Source of the DNA: Oreocharis arfaki
Lineage: Eukaryota > Chordata > Aves > Passeriformes > Paramythiidae
Direction of reading: 5' to 3'
DNA: 64,000 nucleotides
NCBI GenBank assembly: GCA_013398015.1
Contig: VZRR01014159.1
Coordinates: 615,129 to 679,128 of the forward strand
In this document: in pieces, positions 1 through 12,150 of the stretch
How the letters are laid out: each line of letters begins with the position of its first letter
Position numbering within the stretch: position 1 is the first letter of the stretch
The notes under the pieces: generated by a model
Database searches by the model: none
The model's input: only the letters and a program-made list of their open reading frames with translations
Told to the model about the DNA's origin: nothing
Position numbers and translations under genes: made by a program

Positions 1-420
1 TAACTCAGGATTTTTTACTGGGTAAAATGAGTTGCAAATCCACAGACAGCTGGGGAATTCAGGTAAACAGAACCAAAGCAAGGTCCTACGGAGGAACTTG
101 GCTGGAAGAGAGAGGCCGGGATTTCCCAGCTCAGCTCCGAAGGAAATTCCTCTGGATTCTTTTATGACCAGAAGTCAAGACACTGATCGTTCCCACAGCC
201 AAGGACTCACTCCCCACATTCTCCACAGCCTCCCTGCGCTGCACTGAAGCAGAGAGGGAACAAGAATCATCTCACAAGAGCTTTCTGCAGCACCCAGGAG
301 TTCCATGAAATGGCTCAAATCAGGAAACCTGAGACCATGACAGGAGGGGGTGTGGATCCAGAGATCACCTCAGCACCTGAGCACTCCCTCACAGACAATT
401 AATCCAGGCAAAATTAATCA

Positions 421-650
421 CAAATTCATTTAGGTTGGAAAAACCCTCTGAGACCATCGAGTCCAACCATGAACCCAGCACTGCCAAGGTCGCCCCTAAC
501 CCACGTCCCCAAATCCCTCCAGGAATGGGGACTCCACCACTGCCCTGGGCAGCTGTGCCAAGGCTTCACAACCCTTTGGGTGAAGAAATTTTCCCAAATA
601 TCCAACCTAAACCTCCCCTGGCACAACTTGAGGCCGGGAGGAGAAAACAG
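421..650 (-). mobile_element. CR1 LINE 3' end fragment
   Basis: Begins with the reverse complement of the CR1 tail (atttaggttggaaaaaccct, then agtccaaccat) and continues through the usual 3' region to 'ccaacctaaacctcccctgg' and 'cacaacttgaggcc'. The element is 5'-truncated and reads on the minus strand. The same subfamily recurs at 6154-6447. Confidence 0.9.
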
Positions 651-3600
651 GTTTGGTGCCACTGCCTTTGTGCAGAAGGAAACAAGGTCTGCATGGAGCA
701 GGGACCTGGTGGAGATTTAACTGGAAAACAGAATATCCCAGGGAAAAAAATCAGGGAGAAGGATGGACGGACAGCAGGAGTGCTGCAAGGGTGCCTAAAC
801 ATGGGTGCTGATGCAGGTGAGTCTGGTTTCTCTGTATTTTTATCCAAGACTTAGCCTAGAGGATAATTCCACCTCCTTCATTAATGCCTGTGACAAATTC
901 AGCAGACTTCTGAAATATGGATAACTCAGAAGAGTTCTTGTAGGTTTATGGACTTTCTAAATTGGCTTGGTAAGAGCAGGAAGGGAGAAGACTTGTTGAA
1001 TTGTCTCTCTCTTTTTTTTAAAATACTCAAACAACCTGCAGGCTCAGGAAACAATAAAAAAATACAGGCTCCATTAAGATACTTAGAAAAAAATCACTGC
1101 CTCTGGATTGCTGAAGCTTGCCAATTTTCTGCCAGCCTCACTGTATTTGTTCTAGTCTGGCAAAGAAAAGAAGAGAAAGGGAGGGGAAAAAAAAAACTAA
1201 TAATAGAAGAAAAACAACTGTGTGAAACACACTGAAATAACATGAGTTACTCTGATTGTACTTCCCGACAGACAGCCCTGGGATTGTGTTCTGCAAGAAG
1301 AGAGAAGAAAGTAATGCAAATGTGTGGTGAAAGTGATGCAAATACACACCTCACACACACATGAATTAACAACTAAATAAACCCTGGGATTGGAGGGAGA
1401 GTGATTTCCCTCTTCCAGAGGGAAGGTTTGCACTTGGGAAGGAGCTGAGATTTCCTCCCTGTTCACAGCTGATCCTTCCAAAGTCCTCATCCCCACACCA
1501 GCCCCTCCATCCCAGCGCCAGCTGTTGTTGGGGTCTTGTCTTAGCGGTTGGTGCGGAAAAAATCTCCCTCAGCATCACATTTTCTGGTAGAACATCCTCC
1601 AGTAACTTCCTTGAGGACGCTCTTCTGCAATCCAGTGTTGGTCTGAGCTGGGACATCCTGTCCCAGACGTGCCACAGCGCAGGGAATTGCCACCCATCCC
1701 AAAAGGCACTGAGCCGCCCTAAATACGGTCCAGGGAGCTGTGACAAGGCTGATCAAGGTCATGGCAAACCTTTGTTCATGAAGAGGGATTAGCAGGAGCT
1801 CTCACACTGCGCATTTCAGGGAGGAGATGAACGTGAAGAGGGATGATAAAGGTATATTAGAAAATGATAGAGGGATCTTTTGTTCTTTCTGCCTCATAAC
1901 ACAAGAAAAAGGACAATCCCACGAGGAAAAAAAATGAAATTTAAAATGTCCAAATACAAAGCTGACAGAAGGAACTGGTTTTTCCTCTGTGCTGTATCAT
2001 CATGGGAACTTCTGAAGCAAAAAGTCTACTGAGCAAAAGGAAGATGTTCACGTATTTATGCAGCCAACAACAAGAACTGCTGGGGGAAATACCAGCCAAC
2101 CATCAACTGGGGTGCCTGTCAGCACTGAGCAAGCCCAGGACACACTCAGGAGACAGCAAAGGGAGCTCCTTCAGCCTTTGACAAGACTGAGTTGCCCTCC
2201 TCAAGCTCATGAAAAAGCAAAACTCCCATCCAGACCCACAGGAGCGACTGCTGCTGGTGCCCACCTGGCTGGTGGCACGCAGGGAGCCGTGCTGGGAGCT
2301 GGGATTCATCTGTTTGCCATTCCCTGCTGGTTATTTCTCCTCCACTCCTGCCCAGGGGTGGCTGGAGATCACCACAGCTCAGGCCCTTCAAATCCCAGCA
2401 CAAGCCAGAGCTGAACCACTCCACCTGCAGCCTCCAGCTCCTGCTCCTTTCAGCCCCATCTTCCTGACCCTACTCACCCACAGCAGTAAGGAACCCTCCA
2501 ATCCAGCACTGAGGACAAACCTCAGGCAGAATTTCTCCTCTCCAGCCTGGAGAGCCCTGCAGAGAAGCCAGAGAGGCTGGGCCAGCTGGGACAGTGCTGG
2601 CAGGAGCAGCCTGCAGGCACACGGAGATGTCAGCAGTGATGGAAAAACAGCAGCACAGCTCTAGCTTTGCAGGAGGAGAGGGCAGCTCTGATAAATTCTC
2701 TTTTCCCTCCCCAGCAGCTCGCCCAGCTCCCAGCGCTGTCAGGATATGGGGGCTGAGACAGAAATTAAACACTCAGAGACTGGGATGAGGAAGGCAAATC
2801 AGCACCAGCATCCAGGGGTGGCTCAGAGCCTCCTGCAGAGCCTGGTGCTGATCCCATGTGGATGAACAGGGTCCGTTTGCTATAGGGGCACCTCTCATCC
2901 CCATATGCGAGCCCTGCTTGTCACAGGGGTGGTGATGTTGCCACTCTGTGGGATCCCACATCACCCCACAGGCATCTGTCCTCTCCCCCTGCCACGGGAA
3001 AGTGCTGCTCAGACATTCCACCCAGGCTTGTTCTGGCCTTCTCTACACAGAAATTACAGCAGCAGTGTGAGCTCCTCCTTCCTTCCCACCGTGCTGCAAA
3101 AGAGGATTGGCAGTGAGGAAAGGGCAGGGGGCTCTGCTGGATCCCCAAACACCTCTGGGATGCACATCCCTGAAAAAAAAACAAAACAAAACCAAACCCT
3201 CACCCACACAAGCAGAGGGCAGTGGGGGATGAGCAGCAGAGAAAATGAGTCAACGTGACAGCACCGAGCTCCTGGGGAGCTGCACCCCGCGGTTCCCCTG
3301 AAACCTGTGCCAAATGGGAAGAAATCTCACTACAATACCCCCCAGGCCCCTCCTTCTGCCCTGCACTCACCCCCAAATGCAACAAGCCAGATTTCCTTCT
3401 TTTTTCTTCTATTTCTCCCACACACAAGCAAACAAGCAACTCCATGCCAGAGGGAGAGCACCACAGATTCTCCCGGCAAAGCCCCTTCCAGAGAGGGTTC
3501 AACCTTCGTCATTGGAGTGCTGGGGAAGGAGGAAAAGAGCAAAGCTCTGGGCGAGCAGAGGTGTGCCAGGGATGGGCCAAGGCTTGGAATTCCTTGAATA

Positions 3601-5799
3601 TAACACAGAAAATCGCATATGCATGAGCCTGAATGAGCCATCCCCAGGCAGCACCTCCCAGCCTGGCAGCGGTTCAGGTGTCCCCTCGATTCAGGTCCTG
3701 GCATCCAAGTCTCCACCGTAGAGATTTTTTTTTTTTTTCCTCTTTTTCCTCCCCTTTCGTCTCTCCCTTTCTGGAGAGCGTTGTACTACGCTGGCAGCCT
3801 GCCATGCTCACGTCTGCCTCCCACTTCACCCCCATCTGCCATTGTTTCCAATCAGTTTAGGAAACAGCACTGAGAACAATTAGAAAAGATAACGAGGAAG
3901 AATTACATAATTACAGGCCACCGAATCCAAAGCATTTTCCCAGTCTGAGCTCTGCCTGAGGGAGGAAGAGGGGCTTAATCACACTCTGCCTTAACTTGAC
4001 TGTCTCACCATCATCATGGTCACCGTGGTACCTGGAGAGAGGTGCCTTCTGCAGCTGGACACTACAAGCGGCCACGAGAAAGGTTTTCTCCCAAAAAGCC
4101 AGTTGGGCTTGGGAGGAAAGGATATCTTCCTTCCTCCCCTGCCTTATCTGTCTGGGGGAGGTTTCAGCCCTGCCCAGCTGTCTCCCTGGATCTCATCGGG
4201 AGCAGCAGACTTCCCCGGCGGCAAGAAGGAAGATGCTCAAGGAATTAATCTGCTCTCGAGGTCCCCAGTGAGGCTTATGCAATATTCCCCAGCTAAGCCA
4301 GGCTCTGATGTGCCAGCAGGAAGATCGTGAACTGCCAGTGAGACACCAAGGGCCGCTCCACACGCCAGGACGAAGCTGTGCCCACGGTACGAGCACCACC
4401 CCAAACCCCCATCCCACCGAGCGCTCCCCACCAAACCCATTCTTCCAAGGACATTTTGCTCCAAGGAAATCCGGTTGTGTGGCTGTAGCTAACCCTGGTC
4501 ACACACCTGAGCTCTCCTCCACCCGTCCCTCTCAAGTCCTGCTTGGCATTTTGCCTGTGTGGCCCGGGCTGCTCATTGTTCCAGTGTTTTTCCCCATTAC
4601 CTACCATGACACCGGAGTCGGGGTTCCTCCAGGTGGCCGGGAGGTGATGCCAGGAATGCCAACGCTGAATGGCTGCTGTTTGCCTTGCTAAACACCTGCC
4701 TAATTCCCCTTCTCCGATTCCCCTGCCCCTCCCCACGCACCAGGTTCACCACCTGCCACCTCAGGCATTGGAGCCACCAGGGAACAGAATGCCAGGGAAG
4801 GAGAGGTTTTCCCAGGAGAGCACTGTCTTGGATGCTTTTCTTCGGAGGATTTCAAAGCAATTCTCCTGTCATCATCCTCGTGCAGGGGCTGCTATGTGAA
4901 CTGATATTTGATCTGGCTTCAGAGCAGCTCTGAGCTCACTGCATCCTCTCCTTGCCAGGCTGGGGCTGGTTTGCTGCTCAGCCGTCATTTCTGGGAGCAA
5001 AAAAAAAGCATCTTCGAATTTAAGCACCCGCTTCTTTGGCCGTAAGTGACTCTTAACGAACATCGGAGTAATTAAAAATCTCCCAAAAGCACGGGGACTG
5101 GGGAAGGCCTTTGATAGCTGCTCTGAGGACAGAGGCTCTCTCATCCTGACTCAGTGTGTCACAGACGTTAACTGCGAATTCCCCTTCATTCCTTAACCTC
5201 CTGAGCTCAGCAGTTCCACCGTCACCACGTCCTTCCTGATCGAGGTGTAATTCAGAGCTTTTGAAATTAAGCCCCTTTCATGACACCTTTGATTGAGACA
5301 TTCCTGCAGAAGGACTCCAGGGCTTCTCTGGTCCCTTTTAAGATGCTATGAAAGCGAAGAGCTGTCCAAACTTTGAGGGAGGGCTTGAAACTTGAAAATC
5401 CAAGAAATAACACACAACATGGGGGTGTACAGGAGTTCCTACAAGCATGGAGCAAAAGGGCTGGGCTTTTTGGAGGTTTCTTCTCCAATTTTGGCTGCTG
5501 GGTGTTCCTCACCTTGGGCAGGCAAAGTATTAAGAGATCCTTGTCCAAAAATACATATTTTGTCATTTAATATGAGTCAGTGTGGCCCAAGATTGGGGAA
5601 TTACACAGATAAACGACGCAAACATTTCCAAATTAACTCCTCTGAGATCCATCATCACAGAGTGTTCAGACCTGGATTCACATCACATAAATTTAAGGTA
5701 ATTTAGGAAACCAGTCTCTGCTGCTGCATCAGGCAATGAGAGGGAGAAGGCACCTTTGGAGAGCAGCTCAGATCCGAGGCAGGGATACACCTGGATGTA
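651..5799. other. PLXNA4: Unique intronic sequence
   Basis: No exon, RNA gene or clear transposable element was seen. The stretch is of ordinary base composition with scattered short homopolymers, the longest being a run of 14 T at 3725-3738. Open frames here are short and without recognisable domains. Confidence 0.6.
3725..3738. repeat. Poly-T run (14 T)
   Basis: Fourteen consecutive T residues followed by a pyrimidine-rich stretch to about 3776. It could be a low-complexity run or the tail of an old retrotransposed sequence; no element body is recognisable beside it. Confidence 0.85.
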
Positions 5800-5914
5800 G
5801 TGATGGCTCAGTGGAGCTTGTGGAAGGTTCTGGTGGAGGTGTCCTTGCCCATGGCAGAGTGTTGGGACTTGATGGTCTTTAAGGTCCCTTCTGAACCACT
5901 CTGTGATTCCATGA
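5800..5914 (+). mobile_element. CR1 LINE 3' end fragment
   Basis: Carries the plus-sense CR1 terminal block: 'ccttgcccatggcagagtg', 'cttgatggtctttaaggtcc' and a tail 'ctgtgattccatga'. Only about 115 bp remain and the copy is moderately diverged. Confidence 0.85.
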
Positions 5915-6153
5915 AGCCCAAGGGAGGCCTGGCAGCTCCCTTAGGTCGGGCCTGTGTTACCTGAGGATGTGGTTCTCAACCACAAATACATAAAGTAAAC
6001 CACAAATAGTCAGGGGTGGCAGCGTTTAACCGAGAGGGAACCAGTGCTGCTGAGGAAGTCTGGACAATGATGCAATGCTGAAAAAAATTATCAGAGTTGC
6101 CATATCTTTTAGCAAGTCCATGGAAGGTTACCTTGGATTTCATAACTCCCGCT

Positions 6154-6447
6154 ATCATTTAGGTTGGAAAGACCCTCCAAGGTCATCGAGTCCAACTGTT
6201 CCCCCAGCACTGCCACCACTGACCCACGTCCCCAAGTGCCACATCCACACGGCTTTTAAATCCCTCCAGAGATGGCGATTCCAGCACTTCCCAGGGTTCA
6301 ACAACCCCTTCAGTGAAGAAATTTTCCTCAATATCCAACCTAAACCTCCCCTGGCACAACTTGAGGTCGTTTCCTCTTGTCCTGTCCCTTGTTCCCTGGG
6401 AGCAGAGCACGACCCCCACCGGGCTCCACCCTCCAGGGAGTTGTAGA
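6154..6447 (-). mobile_element. CR1 LINE 3' end fragment
   Basis: The reversed tail 'catttaggttggaaagaccc' is followed by about 290 bp of CR1 3' region, including 'aatatccaacctaaacctcc' and 'cttcctc/cttgtcctgtcc' type segments. It is the same subfamily as the copy at 421-650 but longer on its 5' side. Minus orientation. Confidence 0.92.
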
Positions 6448-9400
6448 GGAAAATCTTTGGAATTTCTAGAACATGACTGAAAAGCCACCCCAGGTTTAGG
6501 GTTTCCCGGGCCCATTTTTGGATGCAGCAACACATTGAAATAACTCCTGCATACAATATAGTAAAATAATACATAACTGTATTGTATCTTATCATCAGTA
6601 GTTCTTGCAGGGAGGAGTTTCGTGCAGAATTTGAAGAGCTTGGGGATGGACTTGGAAAGAGCCAGGGGGATTCCCAAGGAAGGGACAAAAGCAGCAACAC
6701 ACAGGGAGGAGCCTGTGTTTATGCAGATGCTTCTGTGCTTTAAAACAAAACACAAAAACAAAGCAGGAGGTTGGTAAAAATGAGAAATTCCATGCCTGAA
6801 AGGAGGGCTGAATGATCCAACAAGGAAAATTCTCCTCAAAGCTTTGCAGGGGTCCTCAGTGGCCCTTCACCACAGCTGCACAACGACACCACCACAGGGG
6901 AGGGGCTGCTTTTCATCCACTGGAGTGAAATGAAAGCTCCTCTCCCAAGGTAAGGAGCCCAGCGAGGGGTGGGGAAGGAGGAGGGGGACCCTCTTTTCTC
7001 TCTCAGAACCACCCCTTACGGCACTGGCTCGATTTCCCGTTGTTCAAATGGTGGCTTCCCATCACTGCCACCATTCCCAAGAGGAGTGAGGTGATGGAGA
7101 AGAGTCATTGCTGAGATGAATGCCCCAGGGAAGGACCCCAGCGCTGCAGAGCCCTTTGGAGGCTCAGAGCATCCCAGCTGGGTGCCTTTGGGAGCAGGCT
7201 TTCCCTGGCATATTCTCCCCTGCTCCTCAAACGTTGTGACCCTCCAGGGCCCATCCACACCCCACTTTGCAGGATGATCCCTACGAGTGGTGAGGGTCTC
7301 CCACCCTCACAGCCCTCCCTGGGATGAGCAGCTCCTCTCAGTACCTTCCTGGTCCCCAGAGCCCACCAGCACCACCTCACCCCAGGAGAGCAAATCTCCA
7401 ACAAAACAACAGCAGAAAAAAGAAGCACTGAGGGCGGGAGAGGAGGGAAAAGTGGTTTCAAAACCTGGACACATCAAGAGACTGTTTCCATGGCAACCTC
7501 TTGTTCCTACAGCAGCTCAAGCCTGTTTTAATCAGTGGTAGCATTTACCAATAAACTCTGCTGGGGTCTGCTCTCCCTTCCCAAGTATCTGCACCGGGAT
7601 GGGTGGGGCCACCACGTGTTCCCAGAGGCAGGGAACACCTTCGGGAAATAATGCTGATGGTTTTCTTCCATGGGGCTTCGGTGGCTGGATCCAAACTGCC
7701 CCGATTCCCACCCTAAATGGCAGGGATGGGGTGCCAGGGGTGCTCCAGGAGCACACACCACTGCAGCCCATCCTTATTTTCACTTCTCCTCGTGGAAAGT
7801 CTCAACCTAAGCAGCTTCACAGCCTCCTCAACCAGCAAGTTCAGCCCTTGGTGGTTTGCAAAGCTGCCCCAAAAGCCTTCAGGTGCCCGTGCTGCCTGTG
7901 GGGAACAAACCAAGGTGGAAGCAGGAGCGGTGGGAAGGGTCCAGAGGCAGCTGCTGTGGTGGAGGACACAGGGACACACTGTGCTCATGGAGGTGGCACG
8001 TGGAGGAGGTGAACAGCTCAATCCTCAACAGTGGATGCAGGGAATCTTGGTTTTGGTTATTCCCACTGGTCTGGTTCAAGCACTCTTGTCTCTTTCCCAC
8101 CCGGAGCCTGCAAGGTGCCAAATCCCGAGGTGACACCTCACGGCAGTTCCCGTGTTTGTAATGGTGTCATTTCCAAGGAGTCTCAAGAAGAAAGGGGTGA
8201 AATTCGGCTCTGGTTGAAGTCCAGAACAGCAGGTCTGGGTTAGAGGGTTCAAATCAACTTCCAGTCCAAGTTCACCTCAATTTCCCCAGGATTTCACAGT
8301 GCAAGTGGATCAAAACTCCTTAATGCCCTTGGCCTCTGCAAAAAAAAAACTCCTCGAGCAGAAAATACCAAAATCCTCAGTTAAAAATCTTCGTGCTCAC
8401 TCTTTGAACACGATGCTCTTTGAGCATCTGTCACATTGGGGTCTGAGTTAAAACTGGGCAGAGATGTTGACTTACCACAAATCAACACAGGGCAAGCATT
8501 ACCCACAGCAAAACACTTCTCAGCAGCTTTGAGAAGTTTCTTTGTAATATTGCAGCATTAAAGACGCTGATATTTTCTTCTGGAAGGAATTTTTAGTCGA
8601 TTTTTTTAAATGACAAAAATTGGGAAGCATCGAAGTGAGGAGGAAAATATTTCACGAAGCTTCAAATATTTAACAGGGCCCTGTGTTAAAGCAGTGCATT
8701 CGCTTGCTGCTTTTTTAAATGCCTTCATTTTAACAGAAAACTGGAAGAAAAGAGTGGTTTAGGTCAACCAGAAGATTTTCCATGTGTTTTTGCTTTGAGC
8801 CACTGAACCTAAAATCAATTATTTGTACATGTTTAGCCCTGATCCATGACTAGGACTTATCCAGTAATTCAAATAAACACAAATTGACAGTAATCTCGTT
8901 TTGCTTGGGTTTGCTCTCTGCAGATGTTCTAACGGACCAGTCTGCTTTCTGCAGATGGACCAGTTTAGCACCAGGGAACTTTTCAGGCATAAACATGGAG
9001 CAATTTTCAGGGTATGCCTCTGGAGAGCGAATTTTGAACACGTTTACCTGCTTTTCTGCCTACGACAGAGCACGGAAACAAGCGGTCTGTGACACGAGAC
9101 CACCACATTTCATGGGATTGAGGTAAGTGCCTGATAAAGCTCCCTGCTTTTTCCAGCAGGGATCATCACCCCACGGACCTGAAGCAAAAACATTCTTTGC
9201 ACAACACCTGTCAAACCACGAAGCTCCTGCCTCAGGGCATCCCAGGCGCTCAAGGTCTGCACCAGACAAAATTTGGGGGAGAAAAATCCACAGCAAGCAT
9301 TAAATACAGGAGCAGCCCATAAACCATCCCAGGAACGCCTCTTCCCCGTGGCAAGCTCCGTCCCTGGTGCCTCTGTGCACCTTCACTCCAGCTTGAGCTC

Positions 9401-9660
9401 GCTGTAAATATTTCAAACGCTGGATGTCTCTGGGGACCCCCTCGGCTGAGCAGCTGAACACCAGCCAAGGTTAACAAATCAGAGTGAAATGTCACGGCTT
9501 AGCCCCTTCCTTCCTTCCCTGGCACCCTCCAGAGCGTGGATTCAAGCTCCACAAGCCACAGGGTGTTGTTGTATTTGTTTTTTCTTGCAGGGAGCTATTC
9601 CCATCTAATGCTTTGCCTGACAGCTGCTGTGATTAATAGGTGATGTGCCAAAAAGCCACA
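6448..9660. other. PLXNA4: Unique intronic sequence with an AT-rich repeat-free block at 8395-8880
   Basis: No exon or transposable element was recognised. The part from about 8395 to 8880 is notably AT-rich, has almost no open frames and no repeat signature, so it is a candidate conserved non-coding element. The remainder has ordinary composition. Confidence 0.5.
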
Positions 9661-9770
9661 GACTATTATTATTATTATTATGGCAACCCCAGGAGGTCGC
9701 AACCAAGAGCAGGGTCCCATTGTGCCAGGCGCTGCACACTGCTGGAAGTGGTCCCTGACTGAGAAAACCT
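9661..9770 (-). mobile_element. Ancient L3/CR1-like LINE relic with an ATT-run tail
   Basis: An (ATT)n run (9664-9681) is followed by 'atggcaaccccagg', then 'cccattgtgccaggcgctgc' and 'tggtccctgactgag'. This order matches a widespread old amniote repeat of the L3/CR1-L3 type, in which an ATT tail precedes 'cccattgtgctaggcgctgt' and 'ggtccctgccc' on the reverse strand. Assignment is from memory of that consensus. Confidence 0.65.
9664..9681. repeat. (ATT)6 microsatellite
   Basis: Six tandem ATT triplets. They sit at the tail end of the L3-like relic, so they probably grew from the retrotransposon tail. Confidence 0.9.
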
Positions 9771-10433
9771 CCACCTAAATAAGAATTCCTGGGAGCAGGC
9801 AAAAAAAAGGCACAAGATTCTAAGTGCTGGGGGGGTTTTTCTACAGTTTCATGCACCAGGCAAAGCAGAGGAAGAGAATTACTGTCCCCCAACACCCTGA
9901 CACCCAGCGTGCTGGGGATTAATTAATGTTCATGCATAATCACTCCAGCATTTCTCAGAGTACATACATGGCTACAAGGGTTGAGGTTACTGGGTTAGGT
10001 TACATCTGCAAGGTTAGACTAGCACAAAAAAAAACAAACCCAAAACTCCAGCCAAAACCAAGCAAAAAAACCCCCAAAATTATGTTAGTCAGCACTAGAA
10101 AGCCATGCCTTCAGTACAGATTTCCTGTTGCATCCTGGAGAGCTCAACATTCCCTCTTTGTCACATGCATGTTACCAGAACTGCCTCATTCTCTGAAAAG
10201 ATGAAGCTGAACACCAGGCCAGGGCATTTTGCCAAGGTTTTGGGGCACTTTGGTGGCAATGGCACAGAGGAAACCCTGAAATCACAACAGCTTGTCCGGT
10301 GTGTTGTTAACTGGATCCCACACCCAGCCGCAGAAGATTCTGCATCCCTCATTTCCCTACACCACAGAGTTTATTGGAAACCTTCTGGCCTCCCAGGTGG
10401 AGAATACAGGTTCTGCTTGATTTCTGTCAGCTG

Positions 10434-10520
10434 GTGAGAAATGGAGATTCAGGCACCCAGAGGAAATATTTGGTGTCCTACGGTCACACAGATGAATTCC
10501 CAAATTCAGCCAGTTGTAAA
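10434..10520 (-). mobile_element. MIR-like core SINE fragment (old)
   Basis: Reads 'gagaaatggagattcaggca', then a tgtcc(t)acggtcacacaga core and 'aaattcagccag', matching the reverse MIR core (gaaactgaggca ... aaggtcacacagc ... gcagagcc). Heavily diverged, so the call is tentative. Confidence 0.45.
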
Positions 10521-12102
10521 ACAGGGGTGAGTAAAATTCTATCTCCAGTTTTCTGTCTGCCTTCGAGCTCAGGTTTCATTCCATCCCCAGTAAGACACCG
10601 ATGCTCAGAGGGAGAGGAAACAACAACTAAAAGGATAAAAAATACAGGAGTAGAAGCACGGACATAAATTATTATTTAAAAGCTGGAGTTACCTACAAGC
10701 TGTAAGTTCCTTATCACCCTGAAGTATTTAATTTTCAGGCTTTTTACAGGTTTGTGCCCAGGGGCTGAAATCTGGACCCTGCCTACATCCCCTTTCCAGC
10801 ACTGTCAAAGAACTGATGGATTTTTCAAGTTTTTATGGACGCCTGTGTTGCCAACACCAGGAAATGAAAAAAAGAAGACCCAAAACCAGGCTACCAACCA
10901 GAGACCCTTTTTAGCTGGACCCAGATTGGGCAGAAAGAGACCTAAGGGCATGGCAGATCAGTTTTAGGATTTTTCCTGTTTTCCCCTTGAAGGAAACCAC
11001 GTGGTGGAAATGGGCAGAGGGATGTTTTCCCCTCTGGATCCAGGAATCATTCATGATTCGAACATGTGCCTTTTTTTTTCTGCTTTCTCAGCCTTGAACT
11101 TCCACTGGCAAGGTATGGACAAGTGACCTCCTGTTCTCTGTCACCCTCCTCTGCCCTTCCCACCTCCTGCTGGCCAAGCCCTGCCTCTGGATCTCAGCTC
11201 TGTTATCCAAGCGAAGGTCTGAGACCTCACACAATCTTCTCACGTCACCTCCTCTACTCCCAGGAGCAAATTTTGTTGTCACATGCAAGGTGGGAGCACG
11301 GCCAGATCCAGAGTAAACCCTTTTCCAAGGGTTATTCCAGCCTCACAGAAAGGAAAAAGGACTGAGTGAGGGGGGAAAGTATTTCTGGAAATGCCTCGTG
11401 CAGCACACAAATGACTAGGATGTTGTTATGGAATAAATCCTCCATTATTACACAGCACAGAGTGGTTTTTTATATTGAGTAAGAGCCACCTCCACTCCAA
11501 AACAGAATAAATAAGTAAATCAGAGTAAATAATACAGAAAAGCTGCCTCGGATCCTGGTGGGATATTACATTTGTCCAGGCCTGTCAAACCACGCACGCT
11601 CGACTCCACATCAGAAATTCCATTATGGTGCACAACAGCCAACTTCGGATAGAAAGGAAGTTGTCCCCCAATAAAACCCAATTTGCCTCCTTTTTGCAGT
11701 GACTAACCAGCCTGAAACTGCCTAAAAACTGTCTGACATGTAATTTATGCTGTGGTGGAGAGAAATAATTTCCCTTAAAGATGAGAGGTCGTCAAGTGAA
11801 TCGGAGAACGGTCACACCTGTGGAAGCCAAGTTTAATGTAACAGTTCTGGAAGAATTAAATCAGTGATTCTCCTTTATATAATTTCACATAAAAAAAGAA
11901 AACCAAAATCAAAATGAAACCCAAATCCACCTCAACTCCCTGAGATGCTGCTGATGGAATCAGTGAAATCTCTCCTCCATGGACAGCTATGAACTGTCCC
12001 TTGTTTGTGCAAAGGGCAAATCAAACAAGAGCTGGGGCTTTGCAAGTGCTTTCTGAGCTTCCCCATGCTCATGAAAAAGTCATCACGTTTATCTCTGCAG
12101 AA

Positions 12103-12150
12103 CAAAAAAAAAGTCTCCTTAGAAAAAAAAAAAAATTAAAAAAGAAAGAG
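12103..12150. repeat. A-rich low-complexity stretch
   Basis: Two A runs (9 A near 12104 and 13 A near 12123) followed by ttaaaaaagaaagagg. No retrotransposon body is recognisable next to it. Confidence 0.8.

Noticed and set aside
1353..1366. Short CA run as a microsatellite
   Set aside because: Too short (about five repeats) to be more than background.
6155..6839. Overlapping open frames of 181 and 218 codons, minus strand
   Set aside because: A large part is the CR1 copy at 6154-6447 and the rest has no known domain.
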